Shown here: piece by piece, positions 1 through 8,268 of the stretch
Numbering within the stretch: the first letter of the stretch is position 1
How the letters are laid out: every line of letters starts with the position of its first letter
Assembly: GCA_002689655.1 (NCBI GenBank)
Contig: NZHC01000062.1
Location: forward strand, 144,292 to 183,414
Origin: Rhodopirellula sp.
GTDB taxonomy: Bacteria; Planctomycetota; Planctomycetia; Pirellulales; Pirellulaceae
Reading direction: 5' to 3'
DNA: 39,123 bases
Position numbers and translations under genes: made by a program
Notes under the pieces: generated by a model
Databases searched by the model: none
The model's input: the letters and a program-made list of their open reading frames with translations, nothing else
Told to the model about the DNA's origin: nothing

Positions 1-984
1 GCGGAAGATGCTTTGGTTGTCAACAATTGTGCCGCAGCTACCGTGCTGGTCCTTCAGGCGATTGCCGCGGGTCGTGAAGTCATCGTGTCTCGCGGACAAC
101 TGGTAGAAATTGGCGGTGGCTTCCGGCTTCCAGATGTATTTCGTGCGGCAGGCGTGACCCTTCGAGAAGTAGGCACGACCAACCGGACTTATCTGCGGGA
201 CTACGAAACTGCTGTCAACGACGAAACCGGTGCAGTCATTAGGGTTCACCGCAGCAATTTCCACCTCTCTGGCTTCGTCACCGAGCCGTCGATTGAAGAA
301 CTCGTGCAGATGCACCGGCCGCCCTCCGTGGCCGTGATCGATGATTTGGGTAGTGGTTCCATGCTGGACCTTGCACCTTATGGCCTGCAAGAACCCAACG
401 TATTGGACAGCATACGTTGTGGGGCGGACATATCTCTGTTTAGCGGCGACAAGCTCTTTGGCGGCCCCCAAGCCGGTATTCTTGTGGGAAAAACAACGTG
501 GATTGAAAAACTTCGGCGCAGTCCCATCATGCGTGCGATGCGAGTTGACAAGCTAACCTTAGCGGCTCTTGAGGCCACCACTGAAGTTCACCTTGCGGGA
601 AACGCATTAACCGAATTACCGACTTTGCGAATGATCACCACAACGGCAGAGACGATTCACCAACGTTGTCAGTCACTGCTCATGCAGATTGATCAACCCG
701 CCGCGATGTCGGTCGTTCCTTGCGAATCGCAGGTAGGGGGCGGCTCGATCCCCGGCTCCAGCCTGCCGAGTTATGCCTTGAAAATCTCCGCCCATGCTCC
801 GCACCACTTTGCTCAACACCTGAGAAATGGTGCTTTTTCTATTCAAGCAAGAGTTTCCGATGAAGCAGTCATCATTGACTTGAGAACAGTTGCCGACCAA
901 GAACTCATCGATCTTGCAGCCGGAATCAACGCAGCAATATGCGACACCCAAGACTCGAAATACAGGGAAACCTCATCGGAATGA
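1..984 (+). CDS. selA: L-seryl-tRNA(Sec) selenium transferase, C-terminal part
   Basis: SelA is a PLP enzyme that converts Ser-tRNA(Sec) to Sec-tRNA(Sec) using selenophosphate. The reading frame is open from base 1, so the gene begins upstream; 327 residues are visible out of a usual ~460. The visible part matches the SelA core closely: NNCAAATVLV, SRGQLVEIGGGF, EVGTTNRT, DDLGSGS and SGDKLFGGPQAG. The Lys of SGDK (codon at 451-453) is the expected PLP-binding lysine. The stop TGA at 982-984 lies inside the ATGA that starts the next gene, so SelA and the SelD fusion are probably translationally coupled. Both sit beside a gene with an in-frame TGA, which fits a working selenocysteine pathway. 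The TTG at 13 is not a real start. Confidence 0.96.
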   Translation, partial: AEDALVVNNCAAATVLVLQAIAAGREVIVSRGQLVEIGGGFRLPDVFRAAGVTLREVGTTNRTYLRDYETAVNDETGAVIRVHRSNFHLSGFVTEPSIEELVQMHRPPSVAVIDDLGSGSMLDLAPYGLQEPNVLDSIRCGADISLFSGDKLFGGPQAGILVGKTTWIEKLRRSPIMRAMRVDKLTLAALEATTEVHLAGNALTELPTLRMITTTAETIHQRCQSLLMQIDQPAAMSVVPCESQVGGGSIPGSSLPSYALKISAHAPHHFAQHLRNGAFSIQARVSDEAVIIDLRTVADQELIDLAAGINAAICDTQDSKYRETSSE

Positions 985-3134
985 ATGAACGACTTCCCTC
1001 AAGACATGTCGTCCTGCTGGGGATCGGCCACACCAACGCGCACATTCTTCGTAGGTACGCGATGCAGGGTATTGAAGATACCGCCTTGACCTGCATCTCA
1101 AACTTCAACGTTGCGACGTATTCAGGCATGATGCCTGCAGTACTTGCTGGGCAAGTACCGCAGGCAAAGATGAACATCGATCTGGTTCGGCTATGCGCAT
1201 CAGCAGGGGCAAGATTAATCACGGAGGCTGTGACGGGCCTCGACCCGAGTGCTCGGAAAATCATTTTCCAACATCGTCCCCCGATGCCTTATGACGTGCT
1301 TTCGATCGGAATCGGTTCAACGGCGGCAAGTGATCATATTGACCTGACCAGCGAACATGTCGTTCAAATCAAACCAATGCAGACCTTCCTGCACCGACTC
1401 CAGCAGACTCTCCAAAATCTCCGCCAAAGATTCGCCGATCGAACGTTGAAAATCGCTGTTGTGGGCAGCGGGGCCGCAGGTGTGGAAATTGCATGCTGCC
1501 TTCCCGCTTTCCTTGAACAAAACTGGAAAGGAAATTTTGATCTCTCAGTTGTGACCCGCAGCAAGCAGATTCTGGCCAATTCAAACCCAGCAACCCAACG
1601 CCTCGCGTTAAATGAATTACGACGTCGAAGCATCAGCACATTTACCAGCACCTCAATCAAGTCCATTCAACCTGAAACTCTAACCACAGAGGATGGAACT
1701 GAAATACCAGCGGACTTAGTGATCTGGTCCACCGGTGCTGCGGCGCCTCAGTTGCTATCACAACTTGATCTGGAAACTGATGATCGCGGCTTTCTACTGA
1801 CGCTTCCGACTCTACAATCCACTACACACCCCCATGTCTTTGCCGTTGGCGACTCGGGAACCATGCAAAAATCTCCCACTCCCAAAGCTGGCGTTTACGC
1901 CGTTCGACAGGGTCCAGTCCTTTGGGAGAATTTACAACGCGCACTCGATGGTACACCTTTAGTCAAATACAGGCCTCAGCGCAGCTTCCTGCAACTACTG
2001 AATACTGGCGACGGATCTGCGATTGGCCAATGGAGGGGAATGTCGAAGTCGAGCCGTTGGTTAATGCGTCTGAAAACGCTGATCGATTCGAAATTCATGA
2101 AAATGTATGAACCGATCCAGATGGCAGACGATGAGCCCATGCAATGTCGGGGATGCGGGTGCAAGGTTGGGGCCGGGCTACTGAACTCGGCACTCCCCTC
2201 GGCTGGTGACATTCAATTTGATGATGCCGCCGAGGTTGGCAAAACACTCGATTACAAAATCGTCGCTTCCACCGACTTTTTCACCAGTCCCTTCATGGAC
2301 CCTTACTTGACTGGACGAGTTGCCGCACTCCACGCTGCCAGCGACATTGTGGCAAGCGGGGCAACACCCAAACACGCATTATCCAATGTCGTCGTCCCGG
2401 AGGGCCCTGCAGGGCCCCAGCAGTCGACGTTATGTGAATTGCTTGCCGGCGCAAAACGTGAGTTCGACGCCATGGGTGCAGCCATTGTTGGTGGACACAC
2501 AATCGAAGGCCCCCGGCTCGAAATCGGGTTCACTGTGATTGGCAACGCCCTCGGTGATAGCCTACTGGAAAAGCAAAATCTAAAAGCAGGTGACGGCCTG
2601 TACATCACCAAGCCCCTTGGAATTGGAGTTCTTTTAGCTGCCCACATGCGGGGTCGTTGCTCCGCTGACCACTATTCCCTCCTGGTTGCAGCGATGCTGG
2701 AGCGTCAGCACAAATATGCTGAATTGGCTGTCAACAGCGGCGTCACTGCCGGCACCGACATTACTGGATTTGGCTTGGCAGGGCATCTTTTGGAAATGCT
2801 GGACGCAAGTCACGTGGGTGCAACCTTACAGCTCAACCACGTTCCCCGGCTAGGTGGGGCAACGGACGCCATTGCTGCCGGAATTCAAAGTAGCCTAGCG
2901 CCAAGCAACCGGCTTGCGGTTGCCCAAGTAGAAGCTTCAAAAACCATTCGGCAAGATACCTGCTTTGATTTGCTGTTCGACCCCCAGACCTGCGGCGGTC
3001 TACTCCTTGGCATGTCTGATGAAAACGCAGATAAGATCCAGCCTTCCGTCAGAGGCATTCAGCTCAGACCACTAGTAAAAATTGGCACGGTCGATTCAAT
3101 TGCCGCTGGAAGCCGCCCCTTGAAGATTGTTTGA
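981..3134 (+). CDS. selD: FAD/NAD(P)H oxidoreductase - selenide, water dikinase (SelD) fusion
   Basis: SelD makes selenophosphate from selenide and ATP, the selenium donor for SelA. The protein is 717 aa, about twice the length of a plain SelD. Residues 1-~370 form a pyridine-nucleotide-disulfide / NDH-2-like oxidoreductase: HVVLLGIGHTNAH at the N-terminus, a second dinucleotide site VVGSGAAGVEIA, and the FAD-side motif VFAVGDSG. Residues ~385-717 are SelD: GCGCK with the catalytic Cys at residue 392 and Lys395, then STDFF, DIVASGATP, GGHTIEGPR and FDPQTCGGLL. The active site is Cys, not Sec. I chose the ATG at 981 (ATGA overlap with selA) over an in-frame start at 939 inside selA. Such fusions are known in several bacteria; the oxidoreductase may feed reduced selenium to SelD, which is inference. 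Confidence 0.95.
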   Translation: MNERLPSRHVVLLGIGHTNAHILRRYAMQGIEDTALTCISNFNVATYSGMMPAVLAGQVPQAKMNIDLVRLCASAGARLITEAVTGLDPSARKIIFQHRPPMPYDVLSIGIGSTAASDHIDLTSEHVVQIKPMQTFLHRLQQTLQNLRQRFADRTLKIAVVGSGAAGVEIACCLPAFLEQNWKGNFDLSVVTRSKQILANSNPATQRLALNELRRRSISTFTSTSIKSIQPETLTTEDGTEIPADLVIWSTGAAAPQLLSQLDLETDDRGFLLTLPTLQSTTHPHVFAVGDSGTMQKSPTPKAGVYAVRQGPVLWENLQRALDGTPLVKYRPQRSFLQLLNTGDGSAIGQWRGMSKSSRWLMRLKTLIDSKFMKMYEPIQMADDEPMQCRGCGCKVGAGLLNSALPSAGDIQFDDAAEVGKTLDYKIVASTDFFTSPFMDPYLTGRVAALHAASDIVASGATPKHALSNVVVPEGPAGPQQSTLCELLAGAKREFDAMGAAIVGGHTIEGPRLEIGFTVIGNALGDSLLEKQNLKAGDGLYITKPLGIGVLLAAHMRGRCSADHYSLLVAAMLERQHKYAELAVNSGVTAGTDITGFGLAGHLLEMLDASHVGATLQLNHVPRLGGATDAIAAGIQSSLAPSNRLAVAQVEASKTIRQDTCFDLLFDPQTCGGLLLGMSDENADKIQPSVRGIQLRPLVKIGTVDSIAAGSRPLKIV

Positions 3135-3318
3135 CCGAACACGCAAGTCCACGCACCTCATTGCTACCTCCGCGTTTCAAAGAGCATTCACTGGTTTGCG
3201 ATATGGCACTGCAGCATCAACACGACAGACTTTTCATTCAACAGAAACGCACCACCGCAACCATTTTGGACTTCCTCTTTACTCGGCACCAAATGCTGGA
3301 AGCGACGCACGACCAAAC

Positions 3319-3353
3319 GCAATGAGGTGTGTTCCGTCGGGGACTCTCATTGC
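3319..3353. other. Stem-loop across the 3' end of the minus-strand selenoprotein gene
   Basis: GCAATGAG (3319-3326) and CTCATTGC (3346-3353) are perfect inverted arms. An inner stem GTTCC / GGGAC (3331-3335 / 3340-3344) closes on a 4-nt loop. The structure includes the TGA stop (3347-3349) of the minus-strand gene and lies between convergent genes. It could act as a bidirectional terminator or 3'-end stabiliser, but neither strand has a convincing T-run after it. The rest of the ~210 bp between selD and this hairpin shows no gene. Confidence 0.4.
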
Positions 3354-4522
3354 AAATACCCGTCCAACCAGCCGCGCGCTCCTTGCGGAGCCACCGCATC
3401 AGCAACATCTGTTCCATCTGCCAATTCAAATGCCACCGCCAAAGGGAACTTACCATCCGGCGCATTTTTCGTGTAGTTTCCCTCACCGAAGAATTCACCC
3501 AAAACGACAAGTTCGAAAGCGGTGATCGCATCACCAACAACCTTAATATTGCCACGGAACTCTGCCACATAACTGCGTGAGCCGTCTTCTGTTTGCAAGT
3601 GGACGGAACCGACAAGTAATCCGTTCTTCAGCTCGAGCTGCACCGACTTGATTTCCCCCGGTTTCCACATCGGAGGTTCACCGCGTGTATTGTCGACCAA
3701 ATGAAACCTGGCGATACGTCTTTGCAGGGAGTTAGGAACAGTCCCGTCAATCAACGCCGTTTTTTCTCTGCACGTGATCCAAAGATTATCCCGCGAGATT
3801 GCGTTCTGAAACACTGCCTCATTTTTACTCTCGGGTGCCTGGTATCCATCAAGAACCTTTGCATGGACACGTATGACAAGACCATCTTCAGGCGGATGCA
3901 AGGTGTATCGCGGATCTTGTTCTTCTGGTATCAAAGCGTCAACTTCGGCCTGGACCTGGTCGCGATCAAACGCAAACGTTCCAAGCTCATATTCGCGTAA
4001 GGTTTCACGCATCAAACGTAGTAGTTTTTGTGGATCCCGATTATTGTTGTACAGCAGTAGCTTGCCAGCAGGCGACGCGATGTAAAATCCCTGAGTCGTG
4101 TTTTGAAAGTTACTGCGTGGTCCTTGCCCCGCAATCCTGCGATACAGAACTCCTTCCGCATCTTTTTGACGTCGCTGACAAGCCTGATCAATGGCCACCG
4201 GAACGAACTTCGTCTTGAGTAGTTGAACTATCTCTGGCTGGGCAAAAGTCGACGCACGGTCGACAACTCCGTTGTTTCAGGTACAGCCGAGTGGATGCCC
4301 ATCCATCGCCCAAATGAAGATGGGTTTATCCTGCTTGAATGCTGCCGACCTCGCTTCCAGCACTGACAACTTCCAAGGAATGGTACGCCAAATTGCATCT
4401 TCCCCCGGTTGCAACTCGGCAATCAGCTCACGGCAACGCTTCTCCGTCAGTTCACCGGCAACCAAGGTAGGCACTAATGTGACGACGAACACGAGACCAA
4501 ATAGTCCAATGAATTTTTTCAT
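3347..4522 (-). CDS. Putative secreted thioredoxin-like selenoprotein with in-frame UGA (Sec82)
   Basis: Two open stretches in the same frame, 4522-4280 and the part ending at 3347, are separated by a single TGA at 4279-4277. Reading TGA as selenocysteine gives a continuous 391-aa protein. Residues 1-~22 are a signal peptide (MKKFIGLFGLVFVVTLVPTL). A thioredoxin-like strand, KPIFIWAMDG, is followed by HPLGCT-U-NNGVVDRAS, giving a C80-T81-U82 redox motif, then FVPVAIDQAC. About 250 further residues form a beta-rich C-terminal region I do not recognise, ending GWLDGYLQ. The ATG at 4522 has GGAG about 10 nt upstream. The coding frame continues at full quality after the TGA, a SECIS-like hairpin lies at the right distance, and selA-selD are adjacent. 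A Trx-like redox role outside the cytoplasm is inferred from the fold. The alternative is a recent nonsense mutation or a sequencing error. Confidence 0.85.
4248..4279 (-). promoter_or_regulatory. UGA (Sec) codon and bacterial SECIS-like hairpin
   Basis: The UGA is 4279-4277. Twelve bases later comes a perfect 6-bp stem GUCGAC (4264-4259) / GUCGAC (4253-4248) with the 5-nt loop CGUGC. The loop starts 18 nt after the UGA and has G as its second base. These values fit the loose bacterial SECIS consensus: a small hairpin just downstream of UGA, with a G in the first two loop positions. A competing 5-bp hairpin, ACAAC-GGA-GUUGU (4275-4263), overlaps it, so which one forms is uncertain. SelB binding is inferred. 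Confidence 0.6.
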
Positions 4523-4885
4523 GAACCTGACACTCCAAATGCGTAATTGCTGATACCCGTCCCTGCCAGTCGCCGACTCCTATCCCATTATCTTAGCAAG
4601 TAGAGATTAAGCGGTTACCGAAGTTCGCTGACAAGTCTGCTAAGCAACTTTGTGCGAAGTTGCATCGCGTTATTGAAAACCATCCGTTACCCCGAGAGGA
4701 AGCCGCTCACCGAACTCAGTGACGCATTCTGTACATCGATACCATTCATGATCTCATGCTTGTCGCGACAGAACGAAGTCAGGTGGGACAATCAACAGTC
4801 AGGTATTACGAAAAAAGGGCTCGTGAAGTCGAAAGACTCCACCAACCCTTGATTTGATACGGTCCGGACTGAGCAGCGTAACTGC
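4523..4885. other. Intergenic region between selenoprotein and oxidoreductase genes
   Basis: This 363-bp gap holds no convincing gene. It contains the terminator of the oxidoreductase gene (4811-4850) and must contain the minus-strand promoter of the selenoprotein gene, but I see no clear -35/-10 pair. Both flanking genes run on the minus strand and are separated by the terminator, so they are not an operon. Confidence 0.6.
4811..4850 (-). terminator. Rho-independent terminator after the oxidoreductase gene
   Basis: On the minus strand AAGGG and CCCTT close a long stem with an inner TGGAGTC / GACTTCA helix and a TTTC loop, with one internal mismatch region. A run of six T (4816-4811) follows. 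It lies 36 nt after the oxidoreductase stop. Confidence 0.8.
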
Positions 4886-6295
4886 CTAGATCTCCCAACC
4901 TTTGCGATAGTCACGATTGACGAACTTGTTCACTTCAGGAACGTTCGGGCTGGTCAAAGTCTTCGCATCCCATTCGATGCGTTGTCCTTCACCGGCACGC
5001 ATCGCGAGGTTACCCACCAGAATCGTTTCAGTCAGACGTCCAGCATATCCAAAGTTGGACATGGTGCCTGGCTCATACTCACCTTTAATCGTGCTCACGA
5101 ACTCCCATTTCTGCCGCTGATCTCCACCACCTTTGAACGGGATGCGAGGCAGAGTCTGCTCAGGCTTCTGGAAATCTTTGTACTTATCCTCTGGCAAGAG
5201 GTAGTACTTGGCACCGTAATCATCTGGCGAGAACAACAGGCCTTTGCTGCCGACAACGACAGCACCACTAGTCTTGCGATTCGGATTCTTCTTTTGTTGA
5301 TCGATCCGTTTCTGGAACGAAGCTGGCAGTTGTGAAATGATCTCATCGCCGGGAAGATTTCCGCCGTCATACCAATGGAATTTGCAAGGTGCCAATCCGT
5401 CACGCTCCGGGAACTCAAACATCAAAGATGAACTACCTGGAAAGGTCTCGCCTTCAAAGAGCCCAGGATTCTTGACAGCAGTCACGGCAATCGGATCCCA
5501 AAGTTTGAGAGCCATGACCGGCATGTTGGTCGTGTGACAGGCCATGTCACCCAACGCTCCGGTTCCAAAATCTACCCAGCCACGCCATTTGAAGGAGTGG
5601 TATACACCATTTTTAAATGGACGCATGGGAGCTGGTCCAATCCACGCATCCCAGTTCAGAGATTCTGGAACGGGGTCAGCACCATCAGGGCGTCCGATCC
5701 CTTGCGGCCAGACTGGTCGGTTGGACCAGATGTGTACCGACTCAACATCACCAATTGCTCCACTGCGAATCACTTCCACGGCTTCGCGGAGTCCATTCTC
5801 GGAGGTTCCCTGGTTACCCATTTGGGTAACGACGCCATTTTCTTCTGCAGTCTCACGCATCATGCGTGCCTCACCAATCGACCACGTAAGTGGCTTCTGG
5901 CAGTAAACGTGCTTTTTCATTCGCATGGCGCGAACAGCGGCTGCGGCGTGGCAGTGGTCGGGGGTACTCACAGTCACGATGTCAACTTTGTCACCGAGGT
6001 TCTCCAACATTTCGCGGAAATCCTGAAACTGCTTCGCATCCGGGAATTCACGTCCCTTCTTGGTGAGGGTATTACCATCGACGTCGCACAAGCCAACGAT
6101 CGAGACACCGTTCTCGCTAATGTGACTGGTGTCGCTACCGCCTTTGCCGCCGACTCCGACACATGCTGCGGCAGGGGCCTGCAAAGCTGACGTCTGAGCC
6201 ATCAGATTTGGGCTTGTACCTGCCCAGTATCCAACCCCGGCGGTCAGCGCAGCTGACTGACCGATGAACTTACGTCTTGTGCTTTTTCTGCTCAT
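4886..6295 (-). CDS. Gfo/Idh/MocA-family oxidoreductase with twin-arginine signal
   Basis: The 469-aa protein opens with a Tat signal (TRRKFIGQSAAL, residues 6-17), so it is likely exported folded with its NAD(P) cofactor. The Rossmann domain shows GVGGKG (47-52) and VGLCDVD (67-73). TVSTPDHCHA and QKPL (133-136) are typical Gfo/Idh/MocA elements, the latter corresponding to the usual EKP. The C-terminal half is the alpha/beta substrate domain (DMACHTTN). Planctomycetes carry many such paralogues, usually acting on sugars or polyols; the substrate cannot be read here. GAGGGAA lies just before the ATG. The gene stands alone, with its own terminator downstream and a divergent gene upstream. Confidence 0.93.
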   Translation of the reverse strand: MSRKSTRRKFIGQSAALTAGVGYWAGTSPNLMAQTSALQAPAAACVGVGGKGGSDTSHISENGVSIVGLCDVDGNTLTKKGREFPDAKQFQDFREMLENLGDKVDIVTVSTPDHCHAAAAVRAMRMKKHVYCQKPLTWSIGEARMMRETAEENGVVTQMGNQGTSENGLREAVEVIRSGAIGDVESVHIWSNRPVWPQGIGRPDGADPVPESLNWDAWIGPAPMRPFKNGVYHSFKWRGWVDFGTGALGDMACHTTNMPVMALKLWDPIAVTAVKNPGLFEGETFPGSSSLMFEFPERDGLAPCKFHWYDGGNLPGDEIISQLPASFQKRIDQQKKNPNRKTSGAVVVGSKGLLFSPDDYGAKYYLLPEDKYKDFQKPEQTLPRIPFKGGGDQRQKWEFVSTIKGEYEPGTMSNFGYAGRLTETILVGNLAMRAGEGQRIEWDAKTLTSPNVPEVNKFVNRDYRKGWEI

Positions 6296-6617
6296 GAATT
6301 TCCCTCAAGGGTGTAATTGATGGATCAAATTGATCCGTAAATGCAAAAGTTCGGATATCCATAACATACCAAGCTACCCCGTTTTCAACAATGATTTTCA
6401 AGCGAACGGAACCATGATGATTCGTTGCCAGCCACGCCCTAAAAGTCTAACCTGTCAGTTATTAAGTTGATCGCGAACCCAGCAAGCGGACTTTGACAGT
6501 CGCGTGACAGGCGCTTCGCGTTACAAAACGATACGCGGAACGCAAAAATGTCTGCTTTGACGGGTTTTTGATGTTCTTGCCAGACCATGCAGACTCACCC
6601 CCGTAAGACCATTGACC
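6296..6617. other. Divergent intergenic region, no gene seen
   Basis: This 322-bp stretch separates the minus-strand oxidoreductase from the plus-strand LRR gene and should hold both promoters. A TTGACA-like hexamer occurs near 6494 on the plus strand, but no well-spaced -10 follows. No RNA gene or repeat was recognised. Confidence 0.5.
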
Positions 6618-7958
6618 ATGCAAAACTTCCGTTTTTTTAGACTTCCCACACTTCTCTGCACCCTCAGCTTGGGCATCCTCATCGGTTGCGACCGAGAAAC
6701 CACCTCTCCTACTCCTGTCACCTCTGATGCACCATCCGTGTCGTTGGGTGCCCTGAGTAAACTTTCGCAGTTCCCTGAAGACCCCAGCAAAATCGCTGCC
6801 TTGGAGGAAGCCGGCTTCGATCTGACTCGCAACGCCGACGGGATCGTGACGGAGTTATCGATCGTTTCTGACGAACCGATCACAGACGCGTTAGCGAACC
6901 TGAGTGGCGTTCCCAACACACAGATCGCCCTTTTTTCCGGGCCTGGAGTGACGGATGCAGGGATGCAAGCACTCGCTGAACTGGGAATGCTGAAACGCGC
7001 AGACTTCTCAAATTCGGCCATCAGCGATCCGACCCTGGAAGCCCTGACGGGCCTGACCAATCTCGAAGTACTTTTTCTTCGACGTACAGGTGTCAGCGAC
7101 GACGGCATGAAGAACATGAAACCACTGAGCAAAATGCGAGCAATCGACCTCCGCAACACCAACGTCGGCGACGCCGGACTGAAGCACCTTGCAAATCTTC
7201 CAAGGCTTGCCGATTTGCAGGTTGAAAAGGCAAACGTGAACGATGAGGGAATCGCCAACGTCGCCGCGCTTCCACTCAAGTCGCTTAATGCCAATTACTG
7301 CACAACCATCAGCGATGCCGCGATGAAGTCTCTTGCAAACACCACCACTCTGGAATCGCTGCAAATGGACTACACAAAGCTAACGGACGCCGGCATGGCG
7401 AGCGTCGCCAACTTTCCAAACCTGAAACGACTTCGCATCCGCGGTACCGATGTTACGGGAGAGGGCCTGACGAACATCCAGAATCTCAACAAACTCTCAC
7501 GCCTTGAGTTGCGTGACTCATCACTTGACGACGCTGGACTGGCAATCATCGCCAAACTACCCAACATGAATTACCTGGACATCAGCGAGTGCCGCTTAGT
7601 GAGTCCGGAGGGCATGAAACTTATCGGGCAGATGTCAAACCTGGAGGTTCTGACGTTATGGGAAACCAAGTTGAATGATGAAGCATTCAACCAATTTGGA
7701 GGTTTGACCAAACTGAAAGCACTTAACCTGAAAGCGACCACTCTCACCGATGACTCAATCGATACGCTAATGAAACTGAAGAATCTTGAAGACCTGACCG
7801 TTGCCGGCACACAACTCAGTGATGAAAGTTTCCGAAAACTTGGAACCCTACCCAAGCTGAAAAAGCTAAACGTCGCAAATACCAGTATCGGATTCGATGT
7901 CATTGATGAGCTCGCGGAGTCCAACAAGAACCTCGAGATCATCGAATTCGAGAACTAG
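6618..7958 (+). CDS. Leucine-rich-repeat lipoprotein
   Basis: The 446-aa protein starts with a lipoprotein signal peptide ending in the lipobox LIGC (Cys24), so it should be lipid-anchored in an outer compartment. From about residue 80 onward it is built of ~24-residue leucine-rich repeats, e.g. LTNLEVLFLRRTGVSDDGM, LANLPRLADLQVEKANVNDE and MSNLEVLTLWETKLNDEAF. They resemble the ribonuclease-inhibitor / cysteine-containing LRR style common in planctomycetes. No catalytic domain is visible; a binding or scaffolding role is inference. The ATG at 6618 is preferred over an in-frame TTG two codons upstream. No good Shine-Dalgarno is visible. The gene is monocistronic, with a strong terminator 30 nt after the stop. 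Confidence 0.88.
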   Translation: MQNFRFFRLPTLLCTLSLGILIGCDRETTSPTPVTSDAPSVSLGALSKLSQFPEDPSKIAALEEAGFDLTRNADGIVTELSIVSDEPITDALANLSGVPNTQIALFSGPGVTDAGMQALAELGMLKRADFSNSAISDPTLEALTGLTNLEVLFLRRTGVSDDGMKNMKPLSKMRAIDLRNTNVGDAGLKHLANLPRLADLQVEKANVNDEGIANVAALPLKSLNANYCTTISDAAMKSLANTTTLESLQMDYTKLTDAGMASVANFPNLKRLRIRGTDVTGEGLTNIQNLNKLSRLELRDSSLDDAGLAIIAKLPNMNYLDISECRLVSPEGMKLIGQMSNLEVLTLWETKLNDEAFNQFGGLTKLKALNLKATTLTDDSIDTLMKLKNLEDLTVAGTQLSDESFRKLGTLPKLKKLNVANTSIGFDVIDELAESNKNLEIIEFEN

Positions 7959-7987
7959 AACCTCCTCGAAAACCCTTGGTCAGCAAC

Positions 7988-8032
7988 GCCACTCCCTCAG
8001 CCAGGCTGGCTGAAGGAGTGGCATGATTTTTT
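7988..8032 (+). terminator. Rho-independent terminator of the LRR gene
   Basis: GCCACTCC (7988-7995) pairs with GGAGTGGC (8015-8022). An inner TCAGCC / GGCTGA stem follows one C·A mismatch, with the loop AGGCT, and a T-run covers 8027-8032. The rest of the gap to leuS (8033-8268) shows no gene. A small CCTGC-GAA-GCAGG hairpin near 8204-8216 has no T-run. Confidence 0.9.
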
Positions 8033-8268
8033 GCGTTGAGCGAAGAGCCGAAACGAACCAAGCCGCTTTGTTTTCGAACAAGGACAGACTAGCGGGGCTA
8101 CGCATCTGGAGATTATTTCGTCGTCAGCTCGCCGACAAATATCCTTTTCATTTCCCGCTTGTCAGCAGTTCAAGAAAAGACCGGTTCATTCCGCTTAGCT
8201 CCTGCGAAGCAGGCGGGCCCCATCAAAGGCAACCACGCAACAATGTAGCCGCCGTGAACCACAGGGTC

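Noticed and set aside
3135-3346. tRNA(Sec) gene near selA-selD
   Set aside because: No cloverleaf with a TCA anticodon or terminal CCA-like acceptor arm could be found here or elsewhere in the window; it may lie upstream.
3127-3525. Plus-strand frame after selD
   Set aside because: It runs antisense into the selenoprotein gene and gives a biased, family-less translation.
4277-4279. Stop codon splitting two genes or a pseudogene at the TGA
   Set aside because: Both halves are in the same frame, neither half makes a complete domain alone, the second half has no good start near, and selA-selD are adjacent. Kept as the alternative explanation only.
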